Part shown: one piece after another, positions 7,888-16,164 of the stretch | Numbering within the stretch: the stretch's first letter is position 1 | Layout of the letters: the number at the start of each line of letters is the position of its first letter | NCBI GenBank assembly: GCA_012518465.1 | Contig: JAAYSD010000041.1 | Span: forward strand, 1 to 35,038 | Length of the DNA: 35,038 bases | Direction of reading: 5' to 3' | Source of the DNA: Clostridiales bacterium | Lineage (GTDB): Bacteria; Bacillota; Clostridia; Oscillospirales; Ruminococcaceae | Position numbers and translations under genes: made by a program | Notes under the pieces: generated by a model | Seen by the model: the letters and a program-made list of their open reading frames with translations, nothing else | Told to the model about the DNA's origin: nothing | The model's database searches: none

Positions 7888-9906
7888 TTATTGTAATTGT
7901 GATGCTAATTTTTTTAAAAGCTCAGATTCGCTTAGCTTTGCTTTTACACCTTTATTAATTTTTATATTATTACTTAGCTTATTTAATTTGATAATTCCTA
8001 ATTCTTCAAAGCTGTCTACTGCTACTCTAAACATACAGGTATTAATTCTTTGAGAAAGTGCAATTATTTCAGCTTTTTCTAAATTGCTGTTGTTTTTAAT
8101 AATATCAAAAACTGTTTTCATATCATCTCTGTTGGGAATAATTCTATTTAACAGCTTTTTATCAACATTTTCACCAAGCCTTAGCTTTTGATAAGTAGAT
8201 ATTGCATTAAAATATCTTTCCTGCTTAAATCCACAGTATCTCATATCCTTTACTTTTATGATAATACTTATTTTACCTTGATATTCATTCAGCTGCGGAA
8301 CACCGATAATATCAACATTATCATTTATATTATAAATAAAATCAGCAAAAGCAGTGCTAAAACACAGTGCCTTATAGCTTTTACCTTCAAAATCTATTTC
8401 AAATGAAGTATATTTGCCATTTTTTAAAGCTCTAGTACTTTTAATAATGCAATTTTTGAATAAAAACACCGGCTCCGGATTGTTTTCACCAAAAGGCTCT
8501 AATAAAGAAACATCATCTAAATTTTTTTCTGTCAAATCCTTAGCTGATATTTCAAAATCTGCATTAATAGTATGTACTGGCATATTGGAATGATTTATGG
8601 CACAATACTCATAAACTCTCTGTTTAAACGTTTCCAAATTACCCTTTTCAATTGAAAATCCAGCAGCTTTTGTGTGCCCTCCAAACTTTTCAAGCAAATC
8701 GGAGCAATATGTAAGCAGCTTATATAATGAAAAGCCATCTATACTTCTTGCACTTGCTCTTCCTTCAACACCATTAAATGAAATAATCATATTTGGTTTT
8801 CCGTATTTTTCAAGTATGCGTGCGCTTACTATACCAATTACACCATGATGCCAGTTTTCTCCACTTATAATAAGCACCCTTTGGTCTAAAAGCGAAGGAT
8901 TTTCACTTATCTGCTTTTCGATTTCAGAAATAATATCAGCCTCAGCCTCACGACGCTTAGTATTAAGCTGAGATAAAAGCTCAGCCTTTGATTTGGCCAG
9001 CTCATTATTTTCGCATAAAAATAATTCAACTGCTCTTGCAGCGTGTTCATACCGTCCTGCTGCATTTATTCTCGGACAAAGAGTAAAGGCAATAGAGGTA
9101 GAATTTATTCTATCAGAAGTAAGTCCTGCATTTTTCATAAGTTGAATAAGCCCAAGGTTTTCAGTATTTAAAAGTCCATTTAAGCCACGTGAAACAATAG
9201 TCCTGTTTTCACCCTCTAAAGGCACTATATCTCCTATTGTGCCGATAGTTGCAATTTCAGAATATTGCTCAAGAACTGTTTCACAATCTCCATCTTCCAA
9301 AGCAGCAACAAGCTTTAGTGCTACACCTGCACCTGCTAAAGGCTTGAAGGGGGAATTGTCATCAATTCTATGGGGGTTGATAATTGCCACAGCATCGGGC
9401 AAAACCTCAGGAGGCTTATGATGGTCTGTTATTATTAGAGGAATATTATTTTGCTTTAAAAATTCAGCTTCATTTACAGCTGATATTCCATTATCAACTG
9501 TAATAACCATCTGTGTACCTTGTTTTATAAGGTTTTCTAAGGCGGGAATGTTCATTCCGTACCCTTCCTCACGACTGGGGATGTACCAATTTACTTCACC
9601 TCCGACAGCCTCAAGATATGAATATAAAATAACGGTTGCAGTAACTCCATCGCAATCGTAATCGCCAAAAACAGTAATTTTTGTACCATTTTCCAAAGCT
9701 TGACGAATAGCTTGTACAGCTATATTCATATCTTCAAGCAGAAACGGGTCAGAAAGCTCGCTTTCATCTATAAAAGCCTTTGCTTGTTCAAAGGTTTCAA
9801 TACCTCTCACAGCTAAAAGCTTACAGATAAATTCACTTAGACCTGTTGCTTTTTGAAGTGACTTTATTTTCTCCTCATCAGCTGAGGAAATAGACCATCT
9901 TTTCAT
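7888..9906 (-). CDS. recJ: Single-stranded-DNA-specific exonuclease RecJ
   Basis: A 672-residue 5'-3' ssDNA exonuclease used in recombination and excision repair. DHH-domain metal motifs are present: VFGDYDCDGVTA (79-90), ITVDNG (135-140), the name-giving TDHH (160-163) and LCPRINAAGR. The DHHA1 domain follows with GENWHHGVIGIVSAR (349-363) and KFGGHTKAAGF (407-417), then an OB-type region and a C-terminal extension usual in Firmicutes. All key residues look intact. GGAGT lies 6 nt before the ATG. It is the first gene of the recJ-relA-cotH-rlu run and is separated from apgM by a hairpin (9961-9978) and its own promoter (9924-9952). Confidence 0.95.
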   Translation of the reverse strand: MKRWSISSADEEKIKSLQKATGLSEFICKLLAVRGIETFEQAKAFIDESELSDPFLLEDMNIAVQAIRQALENGTKITVFGDYDCDGVTATVILYSYLEAVGGEVNWYIPSREEGYGMNIPALENLIKQGTQMVITVDNGISAVNEAEFLKQNNIPLIITDHHKPPEVLPDAVAIINPHRIDDNSPFKPLAGAGVALKLVAALEDGDCETVLEQYSEIATIGTIGDIVPLEGENRTIVSRGLNGLLNTENLGLIQLMKNAGLTSDRINSTSIAFTLCPRINAAGRYEHAARAVELFLCENNELAKSKAELLSQLNTKRREAEADIISEIEKQISENPSLLDQRVLIISGENWHHGVIGIVSARILEKYGKPNMIISFNGVEGRASARSIDGFSLYKLLTYCSDLLEKFGGHTKAAGFSIEKGNLETFKQRVYEYCAINHSNMPVHTINADFEISAKDLTEKNLDDVSLLEPFGENNPEPVFLFKNCIIKSTRALKNGKYTSFEIDFEGKSYKALCFSTAFADFIYNINDNVDIIGVPQLNEYQGKISIIIKVKDMRYCGFKQERYFNAISTYQKLRLGENVDKKLLNRIIPNRDDMKTVFDIIKNNSNLEKAEIIALSQRINTCMFRVAVDSFEELGIIKLNKLSNNIKINKGVKAKLSESELLKKLASQLQ

Positions 9907-9923
9907 TATAATACTCCAAAAAT

Positions 9924-9952
9924 ATTTTAAAAGAAAATTTATTTTAAGTTAA
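9924..9952 (-). promoter_or_regulatory. Putative promoter of the recJ-relA run
   Basis: On the minus strand TTAACT (9947-9952) and TAAAAT (9924-9929) are spaced 17 nt. Both hexamers deviate from consensus, so confidence is moderate. The position, just after the apgM hairpin and before recJ, is what one expects for a new transcription unit. Confidence 0.45.
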
Positions 9953-9960
9953 TTTCAATA

Positions 9961-9978
9961 GGGGGAGTATACTCCCCC
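9961..9978. terminator. GC-rich palindrome after apgM, probable terminator
   Basis: GGGGGAGTATACTCCCCC is a perfect 18-bp palindrome 25 nt after the apgM stop. It can form a strong hairpin in either strand, but no proper U-run follows on the minus strand, so termination may be weak or may need a factor. Confidence 0.55.
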
Positions 9979-10003
9979 ATTCTAAAAATACAAAATTTTA
10001 ATG

Positions 10004-11209
10004 TCATTCACTTAAAAATCTATCCATTAATTCATGCCCTTTTTCGATGAAAATTCCAGTGGATTTTGCACTGTCTTCATTAAAGTTTTCAACGCCCTCA
10101 AGTTTTTTACGGCTATCATATATTAAGTAGGGGACAGGGTCGTTTGTATGCGTCCTTAGGCTTAAGGGAGTGGGATGGTCTGGGCAAATTAAAATCCTTA
10201 AATCCTCGTCCTTAAAAGCGTCAAGCAAAGGCTTTAAAATCTTTTCATCGATAAGCTCAATAGATTTTACTTTGTTCTGTATTTCGTGTCTATGTCCACA
10301 TTCATCAGGTGCTTCAACATGAATGTATACAAAATCACTTCCGTTTTTAAGTACCTTTATACCTGAGTTTACTTTTCCGTCAAAATTAGTATCGATGTAG
10401 CCGGTCGCACCATCTACATTTATTACTTGCATATCGGTAAATTTTCCAATGCCTTTGAGCAAGTCAACAGCAGAAATCATCGCACCCTTTTTACCATATT
10501 TTTCAAAGAATGGCTTTAAAGGCTTTCTTGTTCCTTCCCCCCAAAACCAAATGCTGTTTGCGGGCCTTTTACCTTTTTTAATTCTTTCAAGATTTATAGG
10601 ATGGCTTTTAAGCAAATCATAGCTCTTTTTCATCATTTCAATTAAAGGCTTTGCATTATCAGAGGTTGACAAATGCCCCTTTACAGGCTTGCCCGTAATA
10701 TCATGAGGAGGCGTAAGTGTGCCTAAATCAGTAGTTCCTTTATCCCATATTAAGCAGTGACGGTAGCTGACGCCTGCATAATATGAAAAACTTTCGTTAC
10801 CTAATTTTTCTTGAATAAATTCTATAATTATTCTAGCCTCTTCAGTGGATATATCATCAGCACAATAATCTATTAAGGTTTTATCCTCATAATTTTCTTC
10901 ATCTGAAACAGTAACAAGGTTGCATCTAAGGGAAACGTCGGTTGACTTCATATCAATGCCGATGCTGCCTGCCTCAAGAGGAGAACGCCCCGAATAATAA
11001 ATAGCAGGGTCATAGCCTAAAACAGATAGGTTTGCAACATCACTGCCCGGCTTAAGGTTATCAGCAACTGTTTTTACAAGTCCTACTTCTGATTTAGCGG
11101 CAAGGCTGTCCATAAAAGGCTTTTTTGCGGCACTCATTGGAGTTTTTCCACCAAGCTCATCAACTGGTAAGTCTGCCATGCCATCGCATAAAATTACAGC
11201 ATATTTCAT
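10004..11209 (-). CDS. apgM: Cofactor-independent phosphoglycerate mutase, ApgM type
   Basis: A 401-residue alkaline-phosphatase-superfamily enzyme of the archaeal-type (COG3635) phosphoglycerate mutase family, about 400 residues as usual. The opening KYAVILCDGMADLP (2-15) carries the first metal-binding aspartate (D9). PGSDVANLSVLGYDP (54-68) holds the expected nucleophile S56. ICPDHPTPLSLRTHT near residue 350 supplies the late Asp/His metal ligands. It interconverts 3- and 2-phosphoglycerate in glycolysis. Bacterial members of the family have also been proposed as alternative homoserine kinases; nothing nearby (no threonine genes) favours that here. It is monocistronic, with promoter at 11259-11287 and a palindrome at 9961-9978 closing the unit. 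Confidence 0.9.
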   Translation of the reverse strand: MKYAVILCDGMADLPVDELGGKTPMSAAKKPFMDSLAAKSEVGLVKTVADNLKPGSDVANLSVLGYDPAIYYSGRSPLEAGSIGIDMKSTDVSLRCNLVTVSDEENYEDKTLIDYCADDISTEEARIIIEFIQEKLGNESFSYYAGVSYRHCLIWDKGTTDLGTLTPPHDITGKPVKGHLSTSDNAKPLIEMMKKSYDLLKSHPINLERIKKGKRPANSIWFWGEGTRKPLKPFFEKYGKKGAMISAVDLLKGIGKFTDMQVINVDGATGYIDTNFDGKVNSGIKVLKNGSDFVYIHVEAPDECGHRHEIQNKVKSIELIDEKILKPLLDAFKDEDLRILICPDHPTPLSLRTHTNDPVPYLIYDSRKKLEGVENFNEDSAKSTGIFIEKGHELMDRFLSE

Positions 11210-11258
11210 AAAATACCCTTTCTTTTGTTATGTTTGTTTAAATTTTTTGTTATCTTTT

Positions 11259-11287
11259 ATTATAGCAGTAATTAAGTATATTTTCAA
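11259..11287 (-). promoter_or_regulatory. Sigma-A promoter of apgM
   Basis: On the minus strand TTGAAA (11282-11287), 17 nt, TATAAT (11259-11264). Transcription would start near 11252, about 43 nt before the ATG, with GAAAGGG as ribosome binding site. The rest of the 11210-11460 gap is very AT-rich, with a second TATAAT at 11404-11409 in plus orientation that may serve the DUF378 gene but lacks a good -35 box. Confidence 0.7.
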
Positions 11288-11460
11288 TCTTTTTATAATA
11301 TTTTTTTACTTTGTATAATTTTTTTTCTTGAATAAAGTTTTTTTATAAGGAAATAATATAAATGCATGGCTTGTAAAACAATTATTTTTAAAATAATTTT
11401 TTATATAATGTGCTAAAGCTAATGCTTAGAACAAAACTGAAAGAGAAAGGAAGTTTCAAA

Positions 11461-11703
11461 ATGCTTGATAGAATAGCTTTGTTCATCCTTGTTATAGGTG
11501 GATTGAACTGGGGATTAGTCGGATTTTTTGAATTTGACTTTATAGCTTGGATTTTTGGTTCTTCAACCTCTATGGGAGCAAGAATTATTTACGTAATCGT
11601 AGCTCTCAGTGCATTGTGGTGCATCTCGTTGTTCTTTAGAAGAACAAATGTAATTGAAGACAAGGATTATCACGATGACAGAGATGGCGTGAAAACTTAC
11701 TAA
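11461..11703 (+). CDS. DUF378 (YuzA-like) small membrane protein
   Basis: An 80-residue protein with two membrane segments (about 5-23 and 36-60). Residues 1-30 (MLDRIALFILVIGGLNWGLV, then GFFEFDFIA) are the hallmark of DUF378, with the conserved GGLNWGL motif. It acts in the cytoplasmic membrane; function unknown. The frame is open further upstream (from 11410), but GAAAGGAAG just before the ATG at 11461 and the family start both favour this shorter protein. The C-terminal tail is charged (EDKDYHDDRDG). A good terminator follows at 11721-11763. Confidence 0.85.
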   Translation: MLDRIALFILVIGGLNWGLVGFFEFDFIAWIFGSSTSMGARIIYVIVALSALWCISLFFRRTNVIEDKDYHDDRDGVKTY

Positions 11704-11720
11704 ATCATTATTTTAAAAAA

Positions 11721-11763
11721 CCGCTGTTTTTTCACTAAGCGTGAATGAAGCAGCGGATTTTTT
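11721..11763 (+). terminator. Rho-independent terminator after DUF378 gene
   Basis: CCGCTG (11721-11726) pairs with CAGCGG (11751-11756), with an inner stem TTCAC/GTGAA, followed by ATTTTTTAT. This is a two-tier hairpin with a U-run. Confidence 0.8.
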
Positions 11764-11849
11764 ATATAAAATTACGATTAAGAACCCATCCTAAAGCAAA
11801 AAATGCTTTAAGTCATGAGGCTTTTACAAGTGATTATTAATATTATATA

Positions 11850-12197
11850 CTATTGATCAAGCCATTTTTCCCAAACTTCAGGCTTATAGCCTATTGTTGC
11901 CTTTTGCTTATTTCTTACAATAGGTGTTTTAAATAAAGCTGGGTTGTCAAAAAGACTGTCAATAACGGCACTTTCACTAGCGAGATGTTTTATAAATAAT
12001 TTTTCATAAAGCTTAGATTTTTTATCTATTATATCATCAAGAGAATTTACATTTCTCATTATGGAATCAAATTCTTTATTGCTCATACCAAATTTAGCAA
12101 TATCAATCAGCTGAAATTTGATTCTTCTTTCTTTAAACCAACGCTCAGCTTTTTTTGTATCAAAGCATTTTGATTTACCAAAAATCTGAATATTCAT
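11850..12197 (-). CDS. ArsC/Spx/YffB-like thioredoxin-fold protein
   Basis: A 115-residue protein of the ArsC superfamily. The N-terminus MNIQIFGKSKCFDTKKAERW has a single active-site-position cysteine (C11) in a C-x-D-T-x-K-K-A motif. This is the YffB/Spx-MgsR style and not the C-x-x-C of Spx. The C-terminal half has KTPIVRNKQKATIGYKPE, the conserved PI(V/L)-R loop and G-x-x-x-E end. Whether it is a reductase or an RNA-polymerase-binding regulator cannot be decided from sequence. An upstream in-frame ATG at 12209 is rejected as start because the GGAGG site (12200-12204) lies inside that extension and is correctly placed for the ATG at 12197. It is a single-gene unit; its promoter region overlaps the rpsR operon terminator. 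Confidence 0.8.
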   Translation of the reverse strand: MNIQIFGKSKCFDTKKAERWFKERRIKFQLIDIAKFGMSNKEFDSIMRNVNSLDDIIDKKSKLYEKLFIKHLASESAVIDSLFDNPALFKTPIVRNKQKATIGYKPEVWEKWLDQ

Positions 12198-12230
12198 AAA
12201 AACCTCCACTGCTTTTGATAATACTATTAT

Positions 12231-12257
12231 AAATAAAACGGCGACAAAAGCCGCCGT
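12231..12257 (-). terminator. Terminator of the rpsF-ssb-rpsR operon
   Basis: On the minus strand ACGGCG and CGCCGT (12252-12257 and 12238-12243) form a 6-bp stem, followed by TTTTATTT. It lies 17 nt after the rpsR stop. Confidence 0.8.
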
Positions 12258-12273
12258 AAATATAAATCTTGCA

Positions 12274-12516
12274 TTAATCTGCTGAATATGGGATTAAAGC
12301 TAAATGCCTTGCCCTCTTAATAGCAGAGGTAAGCTCTCTTTGGTGATATGCACAAGTGCCTGTAACACGTCTAGGAAGAATCTTAGAACGCTCAGTCATG
12401 CATTTCTTTAGCTTGTTTACATCTTTATAATCTATAAATTCAGCACGGTCTGCACAGAACTGGCAAACTTTTTTACGAGGACGCTTAAAGCTCCTGTCTG
12501 AATTTCTAACAGCCAT
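12274..12516 (-). CDS. rpsR: 30S ribosomal protein S18
   Basis: An 80-residue basic protein with the S18 core: [20 protein letters not shown] (17-36), [16 protein letters not shown] and [20 protein letters not shown] plus two further cysteines (C39, C55) make this the C+ (potentially zinc-binding) form of S18. It binds the 30S platform as a heterodimer with S6. It is the third gene of rpsF-ssb-rpsR, 51 nt after ssb, with AAAGGAG before the ATG. Confidence 0.97.
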   Translation of the reverse strand: MAVRNSDRSFKRPRKKVCQFCADRAEFIDYKDVNKLKKCMTERSKILPRRVTGTCAYHQRELTSAIKRARHLALIPYSAD

Positions 12517-12567
12517 TTCAAAACTCCTTTCGCTGATTTGTTTGTAATTTGAATTTACTCAAATTAA

Positions 12568-13020
12568 TTAGAAAGGGTATTCCTCATCATCATCTGTATC
12601 AACAAAATCATCCGCATTTCCTAATGCCTTGCTGTTCTGCTCATTTATAGCTTGAGCTGGATGCGGTGCATTTGAGTAAGTTGAGCCAGTATTACTACTT
12701 TTTGGCTCACCGGTAAAGTGAAGGTTGTCAGCAATGATTTCAGTGATATAACGGGTTACACCGTCCTTATCAACATAACTTCTGGTTTGAAGCTCACCCT
12801 CTACTAAAATACTCCTGCCCTTAGAAAAGTACTTAGAAACAAACTCTGCGGTTTGACGCCATGCGACAATATTGAAAAAATCTGTTTTCCTTTCCTCACC
12901 GCTTTTTGCAAAGCGTCTGTCAACGGCAATAGAAAATGTAGCGACGGAAATACCGTTAGGAGTGGTACGTAATTCAGGATCACGTGTGAGCCTGCCCATT
13001 AAAATAACTTTATTGTACAT
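12568..13020 (-). CDS. ssb: Single-stranded DNA-binding protein
   Basis: A 150-residue SSB. The OB-fold covers residues 1-105 (MYNKVILMGRLTRDPELR, then FFNIVAWRQTAEFVSKYF and GRSILVEGELQTRSY). A Gln/Asn/Ser-rich linker follows, and the protein ends in the acidic tip DDDEEYPF that recruits repair and replication partners. It binds ssDNA as a tetramer. Position between rpsF and rpsR is the standard Firmicutes arrangement, and AAAGGT serves as ribosome binding site. Confidence 0.97.
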   Translation of the reverse strand: MYNKVILMGRLTRDPELRTTPNGISVATFSIAVDRRFAKSGEERKTDFFNIVAWRQTAEFVSKYFSKGRSILVEGELQTRSYVDKDGVTRYITEIIADNLHFTGEPKSSNTGSTYSNAPHPAQAINEQNSKALGNADDFVDTDDDEEYPF

Positions 13021-13048
13021 AATAAACTTACCTTTCTGTCATACACTC

Positions 13049-13342
13049 CTATTTTCTTAAAACTACTAAAGTACGGATAACGCCATCAGTAATGTTTACA
13101 ATACGCTCAAATTCTGCGGGGAATTCGGGCTTTGCATCAAAATTGTAAACAACATAATAGCCGTCGTTTTCATAATTGATAGGATAAGCAAGCTTGCGTT
13201 TGCCCCATTCATTTACTTCAACGAGCTCTGCATTCTCTTTTATTAAATCAGAGAATTTTTCAATAAGACTTTTTACATTTTCGTCGCCATTTTTTAATGA
13301 AAATATTGTAACAGCCTCATATTTTTCCGTTGTTTTTGCCAA
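13049..13342 (-). CDS. rpsF: 30S ribosomal protein S6
   Basis: A 97-residue S6: YEAVTIFSLKNG (8-19), VEVNEWGKRKLAYPINYEND (41-60) and FERIVNITDGVIRTLVVLRK at the C-terminus. S6 pairs with S18 on the 30S platform. AAGGAGGTGCTGATTT before the ATG is a strong ribosome binding site. It is first in the operon, with the promoter at 13437-13465 and a leader of about 85 nt containing a hairpin (13365-13394) where S6:S18 autoregulation may act. Confidence 0.97.
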   Translation of the reverse strand: MAKTTEKYEAVTIFSLKNGDENVKSLIEKFSDLIKENAELVEVNEWGKRKLAYPINYENDGYYVVYNFDAKPEFPAEFERIVNITDGVIRTLVVLRK

Positions 13343-13364
13343 ATCAGCACCTCCTTATGGATTA

Positions 13365-13394
13365 TATCCTGCATTTTTAATGCAAGAAAGGATA
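13365..13394 (-). promoter_or_regulatory. Leader hairpin of rpsF mRNA, candidate S6:S18 regulatory element
   Basis: On the minus strand TATCC/GGATA form an outer stem and TGCATT/AATGCA an inner stem, with a 5-nt bulge on the 5' side and an AAA loop. It sits 10-15 nt before the rpsF ribosome binding site. Many bacteria carry an S6:S18-binding leader here, but I do not see the CCG bulge typical of that motif, so identity is uncertain. Confidence 0.4.
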
Positions 13395-13436
13395 CTCAGA
13401 TATTTAATCTAAGCTGAAGATATACTTCAATTAGCT

Positions 13437-13465
13437 ATTATATCAAATCATGATTGGCTTGTCAA
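13437..13465 (-). promoter_or_regulatory. Consensus sigma-A promoter of rpsF-ssb-rpsR
   Basis: On the minus strand TTGACA (13460-13465), exactly 17 nt, TATAAT (13437-13442): a perfect consensus promoter, as expected for ribosomal protein genes. Start near 13430. Confidence 0.9.
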
Positions 13466-13580
13466 GTAGATAAAGCTTAGTTTTTAATAATTTTACCGAA
13501 AAAAGTATGAACAGGACAAAATAATTGTTAATAAACTATTAATTTATCGTGATTATATGTAAATTTTACTTAAATACCGT

Positions 13581-13594
13581 TGTAAACGTTTTTT
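13581..13594 (+). promoter_or_regulatory. Candidate cre site (CcpA) upstream of glgP
   Basis: TGTAAACGTTTTTT matches the catabolite-responsive-element consensus TGWAANCGNTNWCA at all but the last two positions. It lies 26 nt upstream of the -35 box of the glgP promoter, within the 411-nt gap between rpsF and glgP. The position upstream of the promoter would allow activation or weak repression. CcpA is not in the window. Confidence 0.45.
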
Positions 13595-13610
13595 TCATGC
13601 TGAAAAAGCT

Positions 13611-13649
13611 TAAAAAGTCTTTGACTTTTTAGTTAGAAATTGATATAAT
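13611..13649 (+). promoter_or_regulatory. Sigma-A promoter of glgP overlapped by a 9-bp inverted repeat
   Basis: TTGACT (13621-13626), 17 nt, TATAAT (13644-13649), with TG one base before the -10 box (extended -10). The -35 box is embedded in the inverted repeat TAAAAAGTC-TTT-GACTTTTTA (13611-13631), the right place for a repressor that blocks RNA polymerase. The start is near 13656, giving a leader of about 98 nt that contains a direct repeat AATAGCTTTT (13713-13722 and 13728-13737). Confidence 0.7.
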
Positions 13650-13753
13650 ATAATAGTTAAATTACAAAATTTAAGATTTATATTACCATTATATCTATGA
13701 TACAATTAAATGAATAGCTTTTAAATAAATAGCTTTTTTGAAAGGAATATTTT

Positions 13754-16144
13754 ATGAAGTCAATTTTTACGCAGGCACAGCTCAAAAAAATGATTGAAGA
13801 TAAATTGAGCATGGAGTATAGATTAAAGCCGGAAGAAGCATCTAATAAGCAAATATATAGAGCGTTGGCTTCTATTGTCGTTGAATATTTAAGAGAAAAA
13901 AGACATAGATTTATTACAAATATTAATTCAGAGGGCAAAAAGCAGATTTATTATATTTCCATGGAATTTTTAATGGGTCGCTCTTTAAAAACAAGTTTAT
14001 ATAATCTCGGTATTGAAGATGAAGTTAAAAGTACCTTGGATTCGTACAATATTAAAATGGACTCAATTTTTGAGGAAGAACCTGATGCAGGGCTTGGAAA
14101 CGGGGGCTTAGGCAGACTTGCAGCTTGCTATATGGATGCTATGGCAACTCAAGAGATACCAGCTACTGGGTATTCAATATGCTATGAATATGGTATTTTT
14201 AAGCAAAAAATTATCGATGGATGGCAGACTGAATTACCTGATAACTGGCTGCCAGGTGGAGAGGTGTGGCTTGTTCCTAGTCCCGACCAATCTATTGAAG
14301 TGAAATTTGATGGTGAAATCGAAGAAAAGTTTGAAAAAAATCAGCACATACTTCACTATAAAAATTATACAACAGTTACTGCTGTTCCTCATGATTTATA
14401 TGTTTCAGGATATGATAGCAAGGGCGTTTCAAAGCTGAGATTATGGGCAGCAAAGACAAGCTCCTTTGATATGGGAATGTTTAATAATGGTAATTATGCA
14501 AATGCCTTAGGAATAAATAATTTTGCACATGCTATATCCAAGGTGCTTTACCCTAATGATAATCATCTGGAAGGAAAGAGTTTGCGTTTGCGTCAGCAAT
14601 ATTTTATGTGCTCAGCTTCAATCGGTGATATTGTTATGCGACATATGAATACCTATGGCACACTTGATAATCTGCATGAAAAGGCAGCTATCCATGTAAA
14701 TGACACTCACCCAACTCTTGCTATTGCAGAGCTGATGAGGATTCTGCTTGACGACTGTGGTTATAGCTGGGACGATGCATGGCATATCACTACCTCAACC
14801 TTTGCATATACAAATCATACTGTTATGGCTGAAGCTTTAGAAACTTGGAACAGAGATTTAATTGAGAGAGTTCTTCCTAGGATAACAGCAATTATTTATG
14901 AGATAAACCGTAGATATTGTGCTGAAATTTTATCACATACTAATGATGAAAAAATTGTTTCTAAGCTTACTATTGTAGATGATTCTAAGGTGAAAATGGC
15001 AAATTTATGTGTCGCTGCATCACATAGTGTGAATGGCGTTTCGGCACTGCACTCGCAGATTATTAAAGACGATATTTTTAATGAACAATATAAGCTTGAG
15101 CCTGATAAATTTAAAAATGTTACTAACGGAATAGCATACCGCAGATGGCTTCTACAGTCAAATTCAGGTTTGACAAAGCTGCTTGAAAAGACAATAGGCT
15201 CGGGCTTTAAGAAAAATGCTATTGAGCTGGAAAAATTTAAGCAATTTGCCGATGATAAATATGTGCTTGAACAACTTGCTAAAATTAAGCATGAAAACAA
15301 AGAAACATTTGCTAAATATGTAAAAGACACTACTTCGTTAGTGCTAAATACAGATAGTATTTTTGATGTGCAGGTAAAACGCTTGCATGAATATAAGCGT
15401 CAACACTTAAATGTTCTTAATATTATTTCTGAATATAATTATCTATTAGAAAATCCTGATGCCGATTTTGTGCCAAAAACATATATTTTTGCATCAAAAG
15501 CTGCCCCTGGATATTATCTTGCTAAGCAGATAATAAAGCTTATTTGGTCCATAGGTGAAGAAATGCGTAAAAATCCTAAAATTAGTGAAAAGCTTAATGT
15601 GGTGTTTTTGGAGGATTATAGAGTAACTTTATCCGAAATTTTAATGCCGGCAAGTGAGGTTTCAGAGCAGATTTCATTAGCAGGAACAGAGGCTAGTGGT
15701 ACAGGAAATATGAAGCTAATGCTAAGCGGTGCCTTGACAATAGGCACATATGATGGGGCGAATGTAGAGATAAGCCAAGCTGTAAAAGATGATAATATAT
15801 TTATATTTGGTATGAAAACAGAAGAAGTTCTTGCCAAAAAGCCTAGCTACAACCCTCAGGAATACTATAATAGTGACGGAAGAATTTCAGCTGCTATTAA
15901 TAAAATGTATGAAGGGATAAATGGCTCGAAATTTGATGATGTGGCTAATTCTTTAAAGTTTAATGACCCATATATGGTGCTTGCGGATTTTGATAGCTAT
16001 CATAATATCCAAAAGAGGGCAAGTGAGGTTTATAAAAACAAGATAGATTGGAATAAAAAATCCTTAATCAATATAGCGTCTTCGGGTATTTTCTCAGCTG
16101 ATAGAGCAGTGCTTGACTATGCAAATAATATTTGGGATTTATAA
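13754..16144 (+). CDS. glgP: Glycogen/starch/alpha-glucan phosphorylase
   Basis: A 796-residue GT35 enzyme, close to the usual 800-840. It releases glucose-1-phosphate from alpha-1,4-glucans by phosphorolysis. ISMEFLMGRSL (about 68-78), DAGLGNGGLGRLAACYMDAM (112-131) and AIHVNDTHPTLAI are typical. The PLP-binding motif GTGNMKLMLSGALTIGTYDG contains the Schiff-base lysine K654 (codon 15713-15715). It is cytoplasmic. AAAGGAA precedes the ATG. The GH13 gene begins 20 nt after its stop, so the two form a glucan-degrading operon. The promoter overlaps an inverted repeat and lies downstream of a candidate cre site, which suggests control by sugar supply (inference). Confidence 0.96.
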   Translation: MKSIFTQAQLKKMIEDKLSMEYRLKPEEASNKQIYRALASIVVEYLREKRHRFITNINSEGKKQIYYISMEFLMGRSLKTSLYNLGIEDEVKSTLDSYNIKMDSIFEEEPDAGLGNGGLGRLAACYMDAMATQEIPATGYSICYEYGIFKQKIIDGWQTELPDNWLPGGEVWLVPSPDQSIEVKFDGEIEEKFEKNQHILHYKNYTTVTAVPHDLYVSGYDSKGVSKLRLWAAKTSSFDMGMFNNGNYANALGINNFAHAISKVLYPNDNHLEGKSLRLRQQYFMCSASIGDIVMRHMNTYGTLDNLHEKAAIHVNDTHPTLAIAELMRILLDDCGYSWDDAWHITTSTFAYTNHTVMAEALETWNRDLIERVLPRITAIIYEINRRYCAEILSHTNDEKIVSKLTIVDDSKVKMANLCVAASHSVNGVSALHSQIIKDDIFNEQYKLEPDKFKNVTNGIAYRRWLLQSNSGLTKLLEKTIGSGFKKNAIELEKFKQFADDKYVLEQLAKIKHENKETFAKYVKDTTSLVLNTDSIFDVQVKRLHEYKRQHLNVLNIISEYNYLLENPDADFVPKTYIFASKAAPGYYLAKQIIKLIWSIGEEMRKNPKISEKLNVVFLEDYRVTLSEILMPASEVSEQISLAGTEASGTGNMKLMLSGALTIGTYDGANVEISQAVKDDNIFIFGMKTEEVLAKKPSYNPQEYYNSDGRISAAINKMYEGINGSKFDDVANSLKFNDPYMVLADFDSYHNIQKRASEVYKNKIDWNKKSLINIASSGIFSADRAVLDYANNIWDL

Positions 16145-16164
16145 CTGATTGGAGTAATAATTTG

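Noticed and set aside
16132..16164. GH13 start at TTG 16132 inside glgP
   Set aside because: No ribosome binding site precedes it. GGAG at 16151-16154 is positioned for the ATG at 16165 or the TTG at 16162.
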